A program made the position numbers and the translations under genes. From Curtobacterium sp. 9128 (GTDB taxonomy: Bacteria; Actinomycetota; Actinomycetes; Actinomycetales; Microbacteriaceae), in the NCBI RefSeq assembly GCF_900086645.1, contig NZ_LT576451.1:1240001-1304000 (forward strand): DNA of 64,000 nucleotides. Reading direction: 5' to 3'. Below are positions 50,821-60,929 of the stretch, piece by piece. Numbering within the stretch: position 1 is the first letter of the stretch; each line of letters begins with the position of its first letter. Under the pieces are notes generated by a model, which saw only the letters and a program-made list of their open reading frames with translations, did not search any database and was not told the DNA's origin.

Positions 50821-53280
50821 CTACTCGGCCGAGTGCCGGCCGTGCGCGTGGTCGCCGTCGGCCGGACGGGAGGCCCGGCTCGCGTCGTGCGCGTCCGTCC
50901 CGTCCGTCGGGGCCTCGGCCTCCACGGGTGCAGCGTGCGCGGCACGGCGGGTGCGGATGGCACCGGTGGTCGTGGCGGGCTCGTCCACCGGCGCAGCGGC
51001 CGAGTGCGCGCCGTGCGTCGGCGCGTCCGGCAGCGGGGCGCGGGTGCCGTCGGTCGACACGTCGTCCGGCAGCACCGACACGTCGGACGTCCCGGTGGAC
51101 CGGGCCGAGCGCGGCTGCGCCGGGACGTCGGGTGAGGTGGGGACGATCCCCATCCGCCCGGAGTCGGGGGACACGAGCGATCCGGTGTTCGTCGCGGCGC
51201 CCTGCGCGTCGACGGCGTGGCGATCGGGGTCGTTGCCCGCAGCTGCGGCCCGGGCGGTGTCCGCCTGCTCCTGCAGCGCCGACGTCTTCCGGAGCGGCGG
51301 CACCCGGAAGAACCACGTCAGGACGAACGCGATGAGGATCACACCGAGGCCGACGTAGTACACCGTGACGGCCGAGCTGCTGAACCCGACGAGGAACGGC
51401 CGGGTCAGCCGCTTGTCGGCACCGTTGAGGAAGGAGGTGTCGCTCGTCGCGGAGCTCGTCGAGGAGTCGGCCTTCGAGTTGCCGCTCTTGAGCTGCTCGA
51501 TGAGCGTCGGGGCGACCTCGTCGACGACGTTCTTCCGCTGCGACGCGTTCGAGTAGTCGACCTGCAGCGTGCCGTCGACGACGTCGGCCTGGGCCTTCGA
51601 CGCAGCGGTCTCGAGCGCCTGCTGTTCGGCGTCCGGCTTCGCGGCCGCGACCTGCTCGTCGATAACCGACTGCGCCTGTGCGGCGGGGAGCGCACCGGCG
51701 GCGACCTGCTGTTGGACGCCCGCGGTGACCTGCTTCGTGACGGCGGCGTCGGCGGCTTCCTTCGCCTGCACGGCGCCCTTGTTCAGGCCGTCCTGCACGT
51801 TCTGCTTCACCGGGTCGGTGATCGGCGTCCAGATCTGGTCCATCACGCCCTTGTTGTCCTTGGCGTTCGCCACGGACGGGGTGAGGGCGGCGTTCAGGGC
51901 GCTCGTGAGGTCGGACTTGTCCTGCATCGCCGTCGTGATGTTCGTCGGCATCAGGGTGAACAGCACGGAGAGGAGCACTGCGGTGCCCATCGTGCCGCCG
52001 ATCTGGCGGAAGAAGGTCGCGGCGCTGGTGGCGACACCGATGTCCCGAGGGGACACCGAGTTCTGCGCGGCCAGGGTCAGCGTCTGCATGAGCTGCCCGA
52101 GCCCGAGGCCGATGCCGAACATGCCGAGCATCAGGAACCACAGCGGGCGGTCGGCGGTGAGGAACGTCAGGACGGTGAACCCGATCGCGGTGAACGCCGT
52201 CCCGGTGATCGGGAAGACCTGGTAGTTGCCGGTCCTGGAGATGATCTGACCCGAGGCGATCGACGCGATCATCAGGCCGAGGACCATCGGCAGCATCGCG
52301 AAGCCGGACTCGGTCGGGGTGACGCCCTTCACGATCTGCAGGTACAGCGGGATCGTCAGCATCGCGCCGAACATCCCGAAGCCGACGAGCACGGACAGGA
52401 TCGCGGACATCGAGAACACCCGCGAGCCGAAGAGCTTGAGCGGCAGGATCGCGTCGTCCTTCATGGCGCGCTCGACCAGGATGAACGCGATGAGTCCGAC
52501 GGCGCCGGTCACGTAGCAGGCGATCGAACCGGCCGAGCTCCAGCCCCAGGTGCGGCCCTGCTCGGCGACGAGCAGCAGCGGCACGAGCGTCACGATGACG
52601 AGCGCGGCACCCCACCAGTCGATGCGCGGCTTGGCCTTCCGCTCGCCGACCTTCGGCAGGTGCAGGAACGTCAGCACCATGATCAGCGCGATGATGCCGA
52701 TCGGCACGTTGATCAGGAAGACCCAGCGCCAGCCGGCGATGAACACGATCTCGCTCGCGCCGGCGAAGAGGCCACCGACGAGCGGCCCGATGACGCTCGA
52801 GATGCCGAACACCGCGAGGAAGTAGCCCTGGTACTTGGCGCGCTCGCGGGGGGCGAGCATGTCGCCCATGATCGCGAGCGGCAGCGACATCAGACCTCCG
52901 GCGCCGAGGCCCTGCAGCGCGCGGAACCCGGCGAGCATGAGCATCGAGGTCGAGAACGACGCGGCGAAGGACCCGACGATGAAGATGCCGATCGCGGTGA
53001 GGAACAGCGGACGCCGCCCGAAGATGTCGGAGAGCTTGCCGTAGATCGGCGTCGTGATCGTCGAGGCGATCAGGTACCCCGTCGTGACCCAGGCCTGCTG
53101 GTCGAGCCCGTGCAGGTCGTCGCCGATGGTGCGGATGGCGGTGCCGACGATCGTCTGGTCGAGGGCGCCGAGGAACATACCGGCCATCAGGCCGTAGATC
53201 ACCAGCAGGATCTGCCGGTGGTTCATCACGACGTTGGATGCCGTGGTGGGTCCCGCTGGAGCGGTCGCCGTCTGGGTCAT
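50821..53280 (-). CDS. DHA2 family MFS drug exporter with extended loop and tail
   Basis: 819 residues, 14 helices of the EmrB/QacA group (GALDQTIVGTAI, motif A GKLSDIFGRR, motif C-like GPLVGGLFAG). A ~175-residue Ala/Gln/Lys/Ser-rich helical loop (about 443-620) lies outside the membrane between helices 13 and 14, and a ~165-residue disordered cytosolic tail follows helix 14. Both are longer than in typical members. It likely exports drugs or lipids with protons. ATG 53280 is the family start. No adjacent regulator gene is seen. Confidence 0.88.
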   Translation of the reverse strand: MTQTATAPAGPTTASNVVMNHRQILLVIYGLMAGMFLGALDQTIVGTAIRTIGDDLHGLDQQAWVTTGYLIASTITTPIYGKLSDIFGRRPLFLTAIGIFIVGSFAASFSTSMLMLAGFRALQGLGAGGLMSLPLAIMGDMLAPRERAKYQGYFLAVFGISSVIGPLVGGLFAGASEIVFIAGWRWVFLINVPIGIIALIMVLTFLHLPKVGERKAKPRIDWWGAALVIVTLVPLLLVAEQGRTWGWSSAGSIACYVTGAVGLIAFILVERAMKDDAILPLKLFGSRVFSMSAILSVLVGFGMFGAMLTIPLYLQIVKGVTPTESGFAMLPMVLGLMIASIASGQIISRTGNYQVFPITGTAFTAIGFTVLTFLTADRPLWFLMLGMFGIGLGLGQLMQTLTLAAQNSVSPRDIGVATSAATFFRQIGGTMGTAVLLSVLFTLMPTNITTAMQDKSDLTSALNAALTPSVANAKDNKGVMDQIWTPITDPVKQNVQDGLNKGAVQAKEAADAAVTKQVTAGVQQQVAAGALPAAQAQSVIDEQVAAAKPDAEQQALETAASKAQADVVDGTLQVDYSNASQRKNVVDEVAPTLIEQLKSGNSKADSSTSSATSDTSFLNGADKRLTRPFLVGFSSSAVTVYYVGLGVILIAFVLTWFFRVPPLRKTSALQEQADTARAAAAGNDPDRHAVDAQGAATNTGSLVSPDSGRMGIVPTSPDVPAQPRSARSTGTSDVSVLPDDVSTDGTRAPLPDAPTHGAHSAAAPVDEPATTTGAIRTRRAAHAAPVEAEAPTDGTDAHDASRASRPADGDHAHGRHSAE

Positions 53281-53309
53281 GTGCAGGGTCTCCCGGGTAC
53301 CGAAGCGCC

Positions 53310-53360
53310 GATGACAAGAATTTTGCGCTGTCTGCAAAGTTACAACTGCCGCAAGCGATG
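53310..53360. promoter_or_regulatory. A+T-rich divergent control region with TTTGC/GCAAA dyad
   Basis: Between the divergent exporter and hydrolase genes a lower-GC stretch contains an inverted repeat of TTTGC and GCAAA about 7 bp apart (near 53323-53339). It is a candidate operator and promoter for the exporter; no regulator is encoded nearby. Confidence 0.4.
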
Positions 53361-53429
53361 CGGTCACGCAGGTGCGGCTTCCTGTGTGGATCGGCAGCGT
53401 TCCGCGGGACGAACAGTAAGGTCGCCCCC

Positions 53430-54188
53430 ATGAGCACGCCCGACGGCATCACGGTACGCCCGACCTCCGTCGGCGGTTCCCGTCCGGCCGTGATCGTCCT
53501 CCCGGGTGGCGGCTACGAGGAACACGGGCGGGCGAGTTCCGAACCGATGGCGGACTGGTACGCCGGCATCGGCCTGCACGCGTTCCTGTTCCGCTACCCG
53601 CTCCGCACACCAGAGACCGTCGGCCCGTTGCACCCGGCCCCGATCGACGCGACCCGCGCGGTGTTCACGTGGCTCCGCTCGGGACGGGCCGGCGCGGACA
53701 CCGGACTCGACATCGACACGGAGCGCATCGGCGTCGTCGGGTCGAGCGCCGGCGGGCACCTGGCGGCCTCGCTCGCGAACGGCATCGACGACCCCGCTGC
53801 CGACCGGCCGGCGTTCTGCGTCCTGAACTACCCGGTGATCTCGATGGAGCACCCGACGCGGCCGCGTCCGATGCTCGGGCTCCTCGGCGATGACCCGCCG
53901 TGGCGGACGCGCCGCGAGCTCTCGATGGAGACGCGGGTCGACGAGCGCACGCCGCCGACGTTCGTCTGGACGACGGCGGATGACCGGATCGTGCGCGCGT
54001 CGAACGCGCTGTCCTACGCGGACGCGCTGGTCCGGAGTGAGGTGGACGTCGAGGTGCACGTGTTCCCGCACGGCCGGCACGGACTCGGCACCGCCGTGCG
54101 CGAACCGCACACGTCCCAGTGGACCCGGCTCTGCGAGGACTGGCTGCGGTACCAGCGCGTGCTGACCGACACGCCGCCGAACTGCTGA
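53430..54188 (+). CDS. Alpha/beta hydrolase (BD-FAE/acetyl-esterase-like)
   Basis: 252 residues with PGGGYEEHG (oxyanion region, 25-33) and GSSAGGH (Ser106); Asp in TTADDRIV and His in GRHGLG complete the triad. Such cytosolic esterases remove acetyl groups from sugars or xylan pieces. ATG 53430 follows TAAGGT by seven bases. Confidence 0.85.
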   Translation: MSTPDGITVRPTSVGGSRPAVIVLPGGGYEEHGRASSEPMADWYAGIGLHAFLFRYPLRTPETVGPLHPAPIDATRAVFTWLRSGRAGADTGLDIDTERIGVVGSSAGGHLAASLANGIDDPAADRPAFCVLNYPVISMEHPTRPRPMLGLLGDDPPWRTRRELSMETRVDERTPPTFVWTTADDRIVRASNALSYADALVRSEVDVEVHVFPHGRHGLGTAVREPHTSQWTRLCEDWLRYQRVLTDTPPNC

Positions 54189-54203
54189 GACGCCCCCGAA
54201 CTG

Positions 54204-54235
54204 CCGAGACGCCGCCGGATCCGGCGGCGTCTCGG
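54204..54235. terminator. Perfect 32-bp palindrome
   Basis: CCGAGACGCCGCCGGA and its exact complement meet without a spacer at a BamHI-like GGATCC centre. It separates the convergent hydrolase and pgm genes. A shorter GAGACGCC copy stands just before it at about 54187-54195. Confidence 0.85.
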
Positions 54236-54263
54236 GGAGCGTGCGGTGTCTCGAGCGCTACCG

Positions 54264-55883
<1,620 letters not shown>

Positions 55884-55946
55884 GCCCCCATCCTGGCATC
55901 GCCGCGAGCGGCGCGCTCAGGTGCGGCGCGCGGTGCGCGCCGGACA

Positions 55947-55994
55947 GGCGGACGGGAGGCTCGTGGCGGGCCCGCCACGAGCCTCCCGTCCGCC
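55947..55994. repeat. Perfect 48-bp palindrome of the GGACGGGAGGCTCG family
   Basis: Left arm 55947-55970 and right arm 55971-55994 are exact complements without loop. It lies between the pgm start and the small gene at 56087, both on the minus strand, so it could end transcription of the small gene. Confidence 0.88.
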
Positions 55995-56086
55995 ACGACG
56001 TGAGCGAGCGGCCGCCCCGGCCCGGGTGAAAGGGGGGAAACCCGGGAGAGGGGCGACCGCTCGCGGTCAGTGTGCGCCGTGCGCGC

Positions 56087-56338
56087 TCATGCCGTCCGGA
56101 ACGAACCCGTCGCGGTGCGGAACGAACCGGTGACGGTGCGGTTCGATGACGTCGACGTGCCGAGGCGTGCGGACTGTGTGTCCACGAAGCGCCCGAGCCG
56201 GCTGCCGGTGGGCACGCCCGTGTAGGTGCCCACCGTCTGGTGGGTGCGGGCGGTCGTGCCCGTGTAGCTGCCGAGCTCGTCGCGCTCGCCGAGTCCGGAC
56301 ACGAAGGTGCCGCCGAACGGGAAGGTGCTGTTCGTCAT
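56087..56338 (-). CDS. Small Thr/Ser/Gly-rich protein
   Basis: 83 residues, MTNSTFPFGGTFVSGLGER followed by short Gly-Thr-rich imperfect repeats (SYTGTTARTH, TYTGVPTGSR, TVTGSFRTATGSFRT). No signal peptide, Cys or membrane helix; the repeat pattern suggests a beta or disordered structure. GAGGAG five to ten bases upstream is one of the best ribosome-binding sites in the window, which supports a real and well-translated gene. Function unknown. Confidence 0.65.
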   Translation of the reverse strand: MTNSTFPFGGTFVSGLGERDELGSYTGTTARTHQTVGTYTGVPTGSRLGRFVDTQSARLGTSTSSNRTVTGSFRTATGSFRTA

Positions 56339-56460
56339 GGTGGTCTCCTCGATGTGTGATTGGCAGCATCGGGAACGCCGCTGCCGACGAACCTGACGCC
56401 GTCGGCTTACGGGGATGACACTACGCCCTTGTCTTGCAGAATGCAAAAGAAGAGCGGGTC

Positions 56461-57129
56461 TCAGGCGACGAGCTCGCAGAAGCTCCGACCGGCAACCGTC
56501 CAGCTCTGTCGGGCGACGAGCCCGGCGTCAGCGGCGTGCCGGTGCAGGGCGTCGAGGCCGACCTCGGCCCACGGGAACTCGGCGCTCTCGTGGCCGTCGG
56601 TGTCCACCACGCGGGCCCGGTAGGTGCGGTCGGCGGTCGGGTCCGTGTGCGTCTCGACGACGACGCGACCGCCGGCCCTGACGATGTCGCGACAGCGCGC
56701 GAGGAGTGCGGCGGGGTCGCCCCCGATGCCGATGTTGCCGTCGAGGACGAGCGCGGTGTCCCAGCGTCCCTCGTCGGGGACGGGGTCGAACACGGAGCCC
56801 TGGATCGCCCGGCCGCCGGAGCGCTGCGCGATCGCGACGGCCTCGGCGGAGACGTCGACCCCGAGTGCGGGGATGCCGAGCGTGCGCGCCGCGACGAGCA
56901 TCCGCCCGGGGCCGCAGCCGATGTCGATCACGGGGCCGTCGACGTCGTCCAGCAGGGAGCGGTCGACCCGGTCGGCGGCAGCACTCCACCGTCCGACGTC
57001 CATCGTGATGGCGACGCCGGGGCGGTCGGGGTCGGTGAGACGGAGGCGGCCGTCGCTCCGGAGTGCCCGTGCGTAGGGTTCGTCGCCGCCGGTGCCGAAG
57101 GTGACGGCGGTCTGGGTGATGTCGCTCAT
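56461..57129 (-). CDS. Class I SAM-dependent methyltransferase
   Basis: 222 residues with motif I VIDIGCGPGRML (67-78), acidic loop after beta-2 (LGVDVSAEA) and the DTALVLDGNIGIGGDP segment in the place of motif III/IV. The substrate is unknown. Its start overlaps the stop of the DUF2064 gene by four bases, making it the last gene of a GT2-DUF2064-methyltransferase operon. Confidence 0.85.
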   Translation of the reverse strand: MSDITQTAVTFGTGGDEPYARALRSDGRLRLTDPDRPGVAITMDVGRWSAAADRVDRSLLDDVDGPVIDIGCGPGRMLVAARTLGIPALGVDVSAEAVAIAQRSGGRAIQGSVFDPVPDEGRWDTALVLDGNIGIGGDPAALLARCRDIVRAGGRVVVETHTDPTADRTYRARVVDTDGHESAEFPWAEVGLDALHRHAADAGLVARQSWTVAGRSFCELVA

Positions 57130-57782
57130 CGGGCGCCTCCGGCGGTGAGTGCGCCGTCCTCGGCGCGCAGGGCAGCAGCGAACCCGGAGTCCGGCGCGAG
57201 TCCGGCCACGACACCGGCATCGTCGATCGTGTCCACGTCGAGCAGCTCGGTGAGCATGCCGACGTCGAGCCCGGCCGCCGTCAGACGTGCCAGCTGTACG
57301 GCACCCGTGTCGTCCTGGGACATCGGGACCCCGCGCAGCAGGTCGCCCGTCGGTTCACGGAGGTACAGGGACCAGAAGCCGCCGTCCTCCGCCGGACCGA
57401 ACCAGGCGTCGCGGTCGGGGGCGTCGAGCACGGGTGTGACGTCGTCGACCGAGACCTGCGGGGTGTCCATGCCGACCAGCAGCGTGGGGCCGGTCATCGT
57501 GTCGAACAGGAAGCCGAGGCGCTCGTCGAGGCCGCCGCCCGGCTGGTGCAGGACGTCGAAACCGGCAGCCGCTCCCGGGACGACCGAGCCGTCGAAGAAC
57601 AGCACGCGCCGCTCGACGGGCAGCGCGGCGACGGTGCGGAGCGTGTCGTCGAGGCTCGCGCTCGCGACCCGGGCGGCAGCCTCGGGGGAGAGCGCCGGCG
57701 TCAACCGGGTCTTCACCCGGCCGGGCAGGCACTCCTTGGCGATCACGACGACCGTGATCGGGGTGGTCGCGGTGACGCTCAT
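57126..57782 (-). CDS. DUF2064 (TIGR04282-type) glycosyltransferase-like protein
   Basis: 218 residues, GT-A/nucleotidyltransferase fold: VVVIAKECLPGRVKTRLTP (the K-x-GRVKTRL signature), VGMDTPQ in place of DxD, and GPAEDGGFWSLYL. The family is annotated as an arsenosugar-type or selenodomain-linked transferase; the reaction is not proven. It overlaps the GT2 gene upstream and the methyltransferase downstream by four bases each. Confidence 0.85.
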   Translation of the reverse strand: MSVTATTPITVVVIAKECLPGRVKTRLTPALSPEAAARVASASLDDTLRTVAALPVERRVLFFDGSVVPGAAAGFDVLHQPGGGLDERLGFLFDTMTGPTLLVGMDTPQVSVDDVTPVLDAPDRDAWFGPAEDGGFWSLYLREPTGDLLRGVPMSQDDTGAVQLARLTAAGLDVGMLTELLDVDTIDDAGVVAGLAPDSGFAAALRAEDGALTAGGAR

Positions 57783-58549
57783 GAGCGCACCTCCTCGACG
57801 TCGGAGGCGGAGGCGGAGGCGGAGGAGGTGGGGGCGGTGGAGCCGGCCGTGCGGCGGACGGGACCCGGCGCGACGGAGCGGGTCCGGGCCTCCTGGCGGT
57901 ACTCGCGCAACAGGCGCGTCATGTCCCGCACCGCGTTGATCGTGCCGCGGAGCGTTCCGGTGACCTTGCTGTCGCCGACGCGCTGGGCGTAGCCGATGTC
58001 CGACTCGTCGACGCGCCAGCCGGCGGCGTGGGCGGCGAGGACCATCTCGAGCGGGTAGCCGCTCCGGCGGTCCTGCAGGTCGAGTGCGACGAGGTCCTCG
58101 CGGCGCATCACGCGCATCGGGCCGAGGTCGCGCAGGCGGTACCCGGTCGCCCGGTGCATGAGCACGGCGAGGACGCGGTTCGCGAAGCGAGCGTGTGGGG
58201 CCCAGGCGCCCGGGGTGGTCGGGACGCGGCGGCCGAGTGCCAGGTCGGTGCGGCCCTCCGCGACGCGGCGGACCAGCGGCGGGAGCTCCGCCGGGTCCAT
58301 CGAGGCGTCGGCGTCGCAGAAGGCGACGTACTCGGCGGTGGCGGCCTCGACGCCGGCGGCGCAGGCGCTGCCGAAGCCGCGGCGGGACTCGGTGACGACG
58401 AGGGCTCCGAGCGCGCGTGCGATGTCCGCGGAGCCGTCGGTCGAGCCGTTGTCCACCACGATGGCGCGGTAGCCGTCCGGCAGACGACCGATGACCGTCG
58501 GCAGGGCATCGGCCTCGTCGAGACAGGGGAGGATGACGTCGACCTTCAT
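57779..58549 (-). CDS. Family 2 glycosyltransferase (DPM1/DPG-like)
   Basis: 256 residues: VDVILPCLDEADALP, VVDNGSTDGS (UDP/GDP site), FCDADASMDP (DxD metal motif, DAD) and RRSGYPLEMVLAA. It resembles polyprenyl-phosphate sugar synthases but lacks a membrane anchor. The C-terminus is a disordered Ser/Ala/Thr tail. ATG 58549 is preferred; ATG 58558 is also possible. First gene of a three-gene operon. Confidence 0.83.
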   Translation of the reverse strand: MKVDVILPCLDEADALPTVIGRLPDGYRAIVVDNGSTDGSADIARALGALVVTESRRGFGSACAAGVEAATAEYVAFCDADASMDPAELPPLVRRVAEGRTDLALGRRVPTTPGAWAPHARFANRVLAVLMHRATGYRLRDLGPMRVMRREDLVALDLQDRRSGYPLEMVLAAHAAGWRVDESDIGYAQRVGDSKVTGTLRGTINAVRDMTRLLREYRQEARTRSVAPGPVRRTAGSTAPTSSASASASDVEEVRS

Positions 58550-58921
58550 GTCCACCATTCGGTGCGGTCGGCCGTTGCGACTGGAGGACGTTGCCATGCG
58601 CACCACTCAACCGGCGAGTCGCTGGGGATGTGCAGGTCCTTCGTACCCCGTGTCCGGTGCGCGCACAGGAACGGCCCGGCGCGCGGGCGCGCGGGCCCCG
58701 GGCCGGGCCGGGCGGGCCGCCCCGTCGTCGAGTGGTCACGACTCCCCGCTCAGTTCCGTCGGGCGGTCATGACCTGTCGCTTCCGGGCTTCGCGGGCAAC
58801 GGCTTGTGACCAGTCAGCGTCACGCGGACGGGGTGTCGTGACCACTCGGCGAGTGGGCGAGTACCGGACGGGAGGCTCGTGGCGGGGCCGTCACGAGCCT
58901 CCCGTCCGGTGGTGGGGAGCG
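58550..58921. other. 372-bp structured intergenic region
   Basis: No gene is supported here. It holds a 53-base run of only G and C (58672-58724), an exact 14-bp inverted repeat CGAGTGGTCACGAC (58729-58742) with its complement at 58835-58848, and a GGACGGGAGGCTCG palindrome at 58863-58910. The promoter of the GT2 operon should be in its left part. A non-coding RNA is possible but unproven. Confidence 0.6.
58863..58910. terminator. GGACGGGAGGCTCG palindrome after the epimerase gene
   Basis: ACCGGACGGGAGGCTCGTG (58863-58881) and its complement (58892-58910) give a 19-bp stem. It begins 12 bases beyond the epimerase stop on the minus strand, so it should end the mtnP-epimerase transcript. Confidence 0.8.
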
Positions 58922-59992
58922 TCAGCGCACGGCTGCGCGGAGCGGCGCGTCCGCGAACTCGCGCATGCCGCGCTCGAAGTCGACCTCGGCGCGCCAGCCG
59001 AGCTCGTCCGCGATCCGCGCGGACGACGCCGTGACGTGCCGGACGTCACCCAGCCGGTACTCGCCGGTGACGACGGGAGTGAGCCCGGCCGTCCCCGCGA
59101 TCGCCGCGGCCATGTCGCCGATCGTGTGCACGGTGCCCGACCCGACGTTGTACGCGAGGAACGAGTCCGGGTCCATGGAGTCGGTCGCCCCGATCGACGC
59201 GAGGTTCGCTCCGGCGACGTCGTCCACGTGCACGAAGTCACGACGCTGAGCGCCGTCCTCGAAGACGCGAGGGGCCTCGCCGCGAGCGATGGCACTCCGG
59301 AACAGCGAGGCAACACCGGCGTAGGGGGTGTTCGCGGGCATGCCCGGTCCGTACACGTTGTGGTAGCGGAGCGCGACCGCGCGGCCGCCGGTGGCGCGGG
59401 CCCACGACGACGCGAGGTGCTCCTGCGCGACCTTCGTCTGCGCGTACACGTTGCGGGGGTCGAGCGGCGCGGACTCGTCGATGAGCCCGGGGACGAGCGG
59501 CTCGCCGTCCGGTCCGATCGGGTCGAAGCGGCCGGCGTCGAGGTCCTCGCGGCGACGAGCAGGCGGACGCATCGGCGTGCCGTCGGAGGTCGTGTACGCG
59601 CCCTCGCCGTAGACGACCATCGAGCTCGCGACGACGAGCCGGCCGATGCCGGACCGGTCCATGCCGGCGAGCACGTGGGCGGTGCCCGCGTCGTTGCTCG
59701 AGACGTAGTCAGGGGCGTCCTGGAAGTCGACGCCGAGACCGACCTTCGCGGCCTGGTGGCACACCACGTCGACGCCGTCGAGTGCGGCGTCGAGGGCCAC
59801 GCGATCGCGGACGTCGCCGTGCACGAACGCGATGCCGCGCCGCTCGTGGTCGGCGACGACGTCGGCGGGGTCCCCGTGCACGTCGGCGCGGAGGGAGTCG
59901 AGCACCCGCACCTCGTGGCCGTCGGCCAGGGCGCGGCGGACGATCGCGGAGCCGATGAAGCCCGCGCCGCCGGTGACGAGCAGGCGGGTCAT
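58922..59992 (-). CDS. NAD-dependent nucleotide-sugar epimerase/dehydratase
   Basis: 356 residues, extended SDR: GGAGFIG (8-14), catalytic Tyr183 and Lys187 (YAQTK), SSMVVYGEG for the Ser/Thr position, and RYHNVYGPG. It most resembles UDP-glucose 4-epimerase-like enzymes. A ~45-residue insert at ~135-180 (…RPPARRREDLDAGRF…) is longer than in GalE. It overlaps the mtnP stop by four bases. Confidence 0.85.
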   Translation of the reverse strand: MTRLLVTGGAGFIGSAIVRRALADGHEVRVLDSLRADVHGDPADVVADHERRGIAFVHGDVRDRVALDAALDGVDVVCHQAAKVGLGVDFQDAPDYVSSNDAGTAHVLAGMDRSGIGRLVVASSMVVYGEGAYTTSDGTPMRPPARRREDLDAGRFDPIGPDGEPLVPGLIDESAPLDPRNVYAQTKVAQEHLASSWARATGGRAVALRYHNVYGPGMPANTPYAGVASLFRSAIARGEAPRVFEDGAQRRDFVHVDDVAGANLASIGATDSMDPDSFLAYNVGSGTVHTIGDMAAAIAGTAGLTPVVTGEYRLGDVRHVTASSARIADELGWRAEVDFERGMREFADAPLRAAVR

Positions 59993-60834
59993 GCCGTCCT
60001 CGCGATGATCGTGGCGCTCGCCGCTGCCGGGACGAGTTCCCGCGGTGTGAAGTCGTCGGGGATCGAACCGACGATGCTCCCGATCGCGCCGACGATGACC
60101 TCGTTCGCGCGGGCGAGGCGTTCCATCACGAGGGCGTGGGTCACGGGGGCCTCGGTGCTCTTCGCCGCGTCGGCTTCGCTCGGCGCCAGCCCCGCGTCGG
60201 CGTCCGTCACGAACGACAGGTTCACCGTGCCGATCCCGAGCTCGGCGGCCAGGGGGACCTCCGGCGTCATCGTCATGTTGATCGTGTGCCCGCCGGCCTC
60301 GCGCATCCACACCGACTCGGCTCGGGTCGAGAACCGCGGCCCCTGGATGACGACACAGGTGCCGGTCGGTCGGAACGGGACGTCCAGTGCAGCGACCGCG
60401 TCGACGGCGACCCGACGGAGGACGGGGTCGAACGGGTCGGCGAACGACAGGTGCTGCACCTGGTCCTCGAAGAACGTGTCGGCGCGGCCCCAGGTCCGGT
60501 CGATGAGCTGGTCCGTCACCACGAAGGTCCCGGGGGCGTAGTCGGGGTGCAGGCCGCCGACGGCGCTCGACGACACGATCGCGCGGACGCCGAGGGACCG
60601 CAGCGCCCAGACGTTCGCGCGGTGGTTGATCAGGTGCGGTGCCACCGAGTGCTCGCGGCCGTGCCGGGTGAGGAACGCGACGCGCTTGCCCGCCATCGTC
60701 CCCACGGTGACGGGGGAGGAGGTCGGCCCGAAGGGCGTCTCCACGTCCATCTCGTCGGCGGTTCCCGGTGCGAACAGCTCGTACAGGCCGGAGCCGCCGA
60801 TCACACCGATGGTCGCGGTCACGTCGTTCTCCAC
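59989..60834 (-). CDS. mtnP: S-methyl-5'-thioadenosine phosphorylase
   Basis: 281 residues of the PNP/MTAP family: GVIGGSGLYELF, phosphate site RHGREH, VSSSAVGGL and NMTMTPEVPLAAELG, the last typical of MTAP instead of purine nucleoside phosphorylase. It splits methylthioadenosine from polyamine or AdoMet reactions into adenine and methylthioribose 1-phosphate. GTG 60834 is the longest start; GTG 60822, with GGAG six bases upstream, is a fair alternative. It leads the operon with the epimerase. Confidence 0.87.
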   Translation of the reverse strand: MENDVTATIGVIGGSGLYELFAPGTADEMDVETPFGPTSSPVTVGTMAGKRVAFLTRHGREHSVAPHLINHRANVWALRSLGVRAIVSSSAVGGLHPDYAPGTFVVTDQLIDRTWGRADTFFEDQVQHLSFADPFDPVLRRVAVDAVAALDVPFRPTGTCVVIQGPRFSTRAESVWMREAGGHTINMTMTPEVPLAAELGIGTVNLSFVTDADAGLAPSEADAAKSTEAPVTHALVMERLARANEVIVGAIGSIVGSIPDDFTPRELVPAAASATIIARTA

Positions 60835-60929
60835 AGGTCCTCCGAATCGTCCAAGGCGCGCGATGCGCGCTCGTTACGCTACTGACACGCGCCCGTCCGG
60901 GCCCGCATCGAACTCATTCGGAGGCCCCC

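Noticed and set aside
58028..60541. An 837-codon open frame on the plus strand
   Set aside because: Antisense to GT2, epimerase and mtnP, which all have full family motifs on the minus strand.
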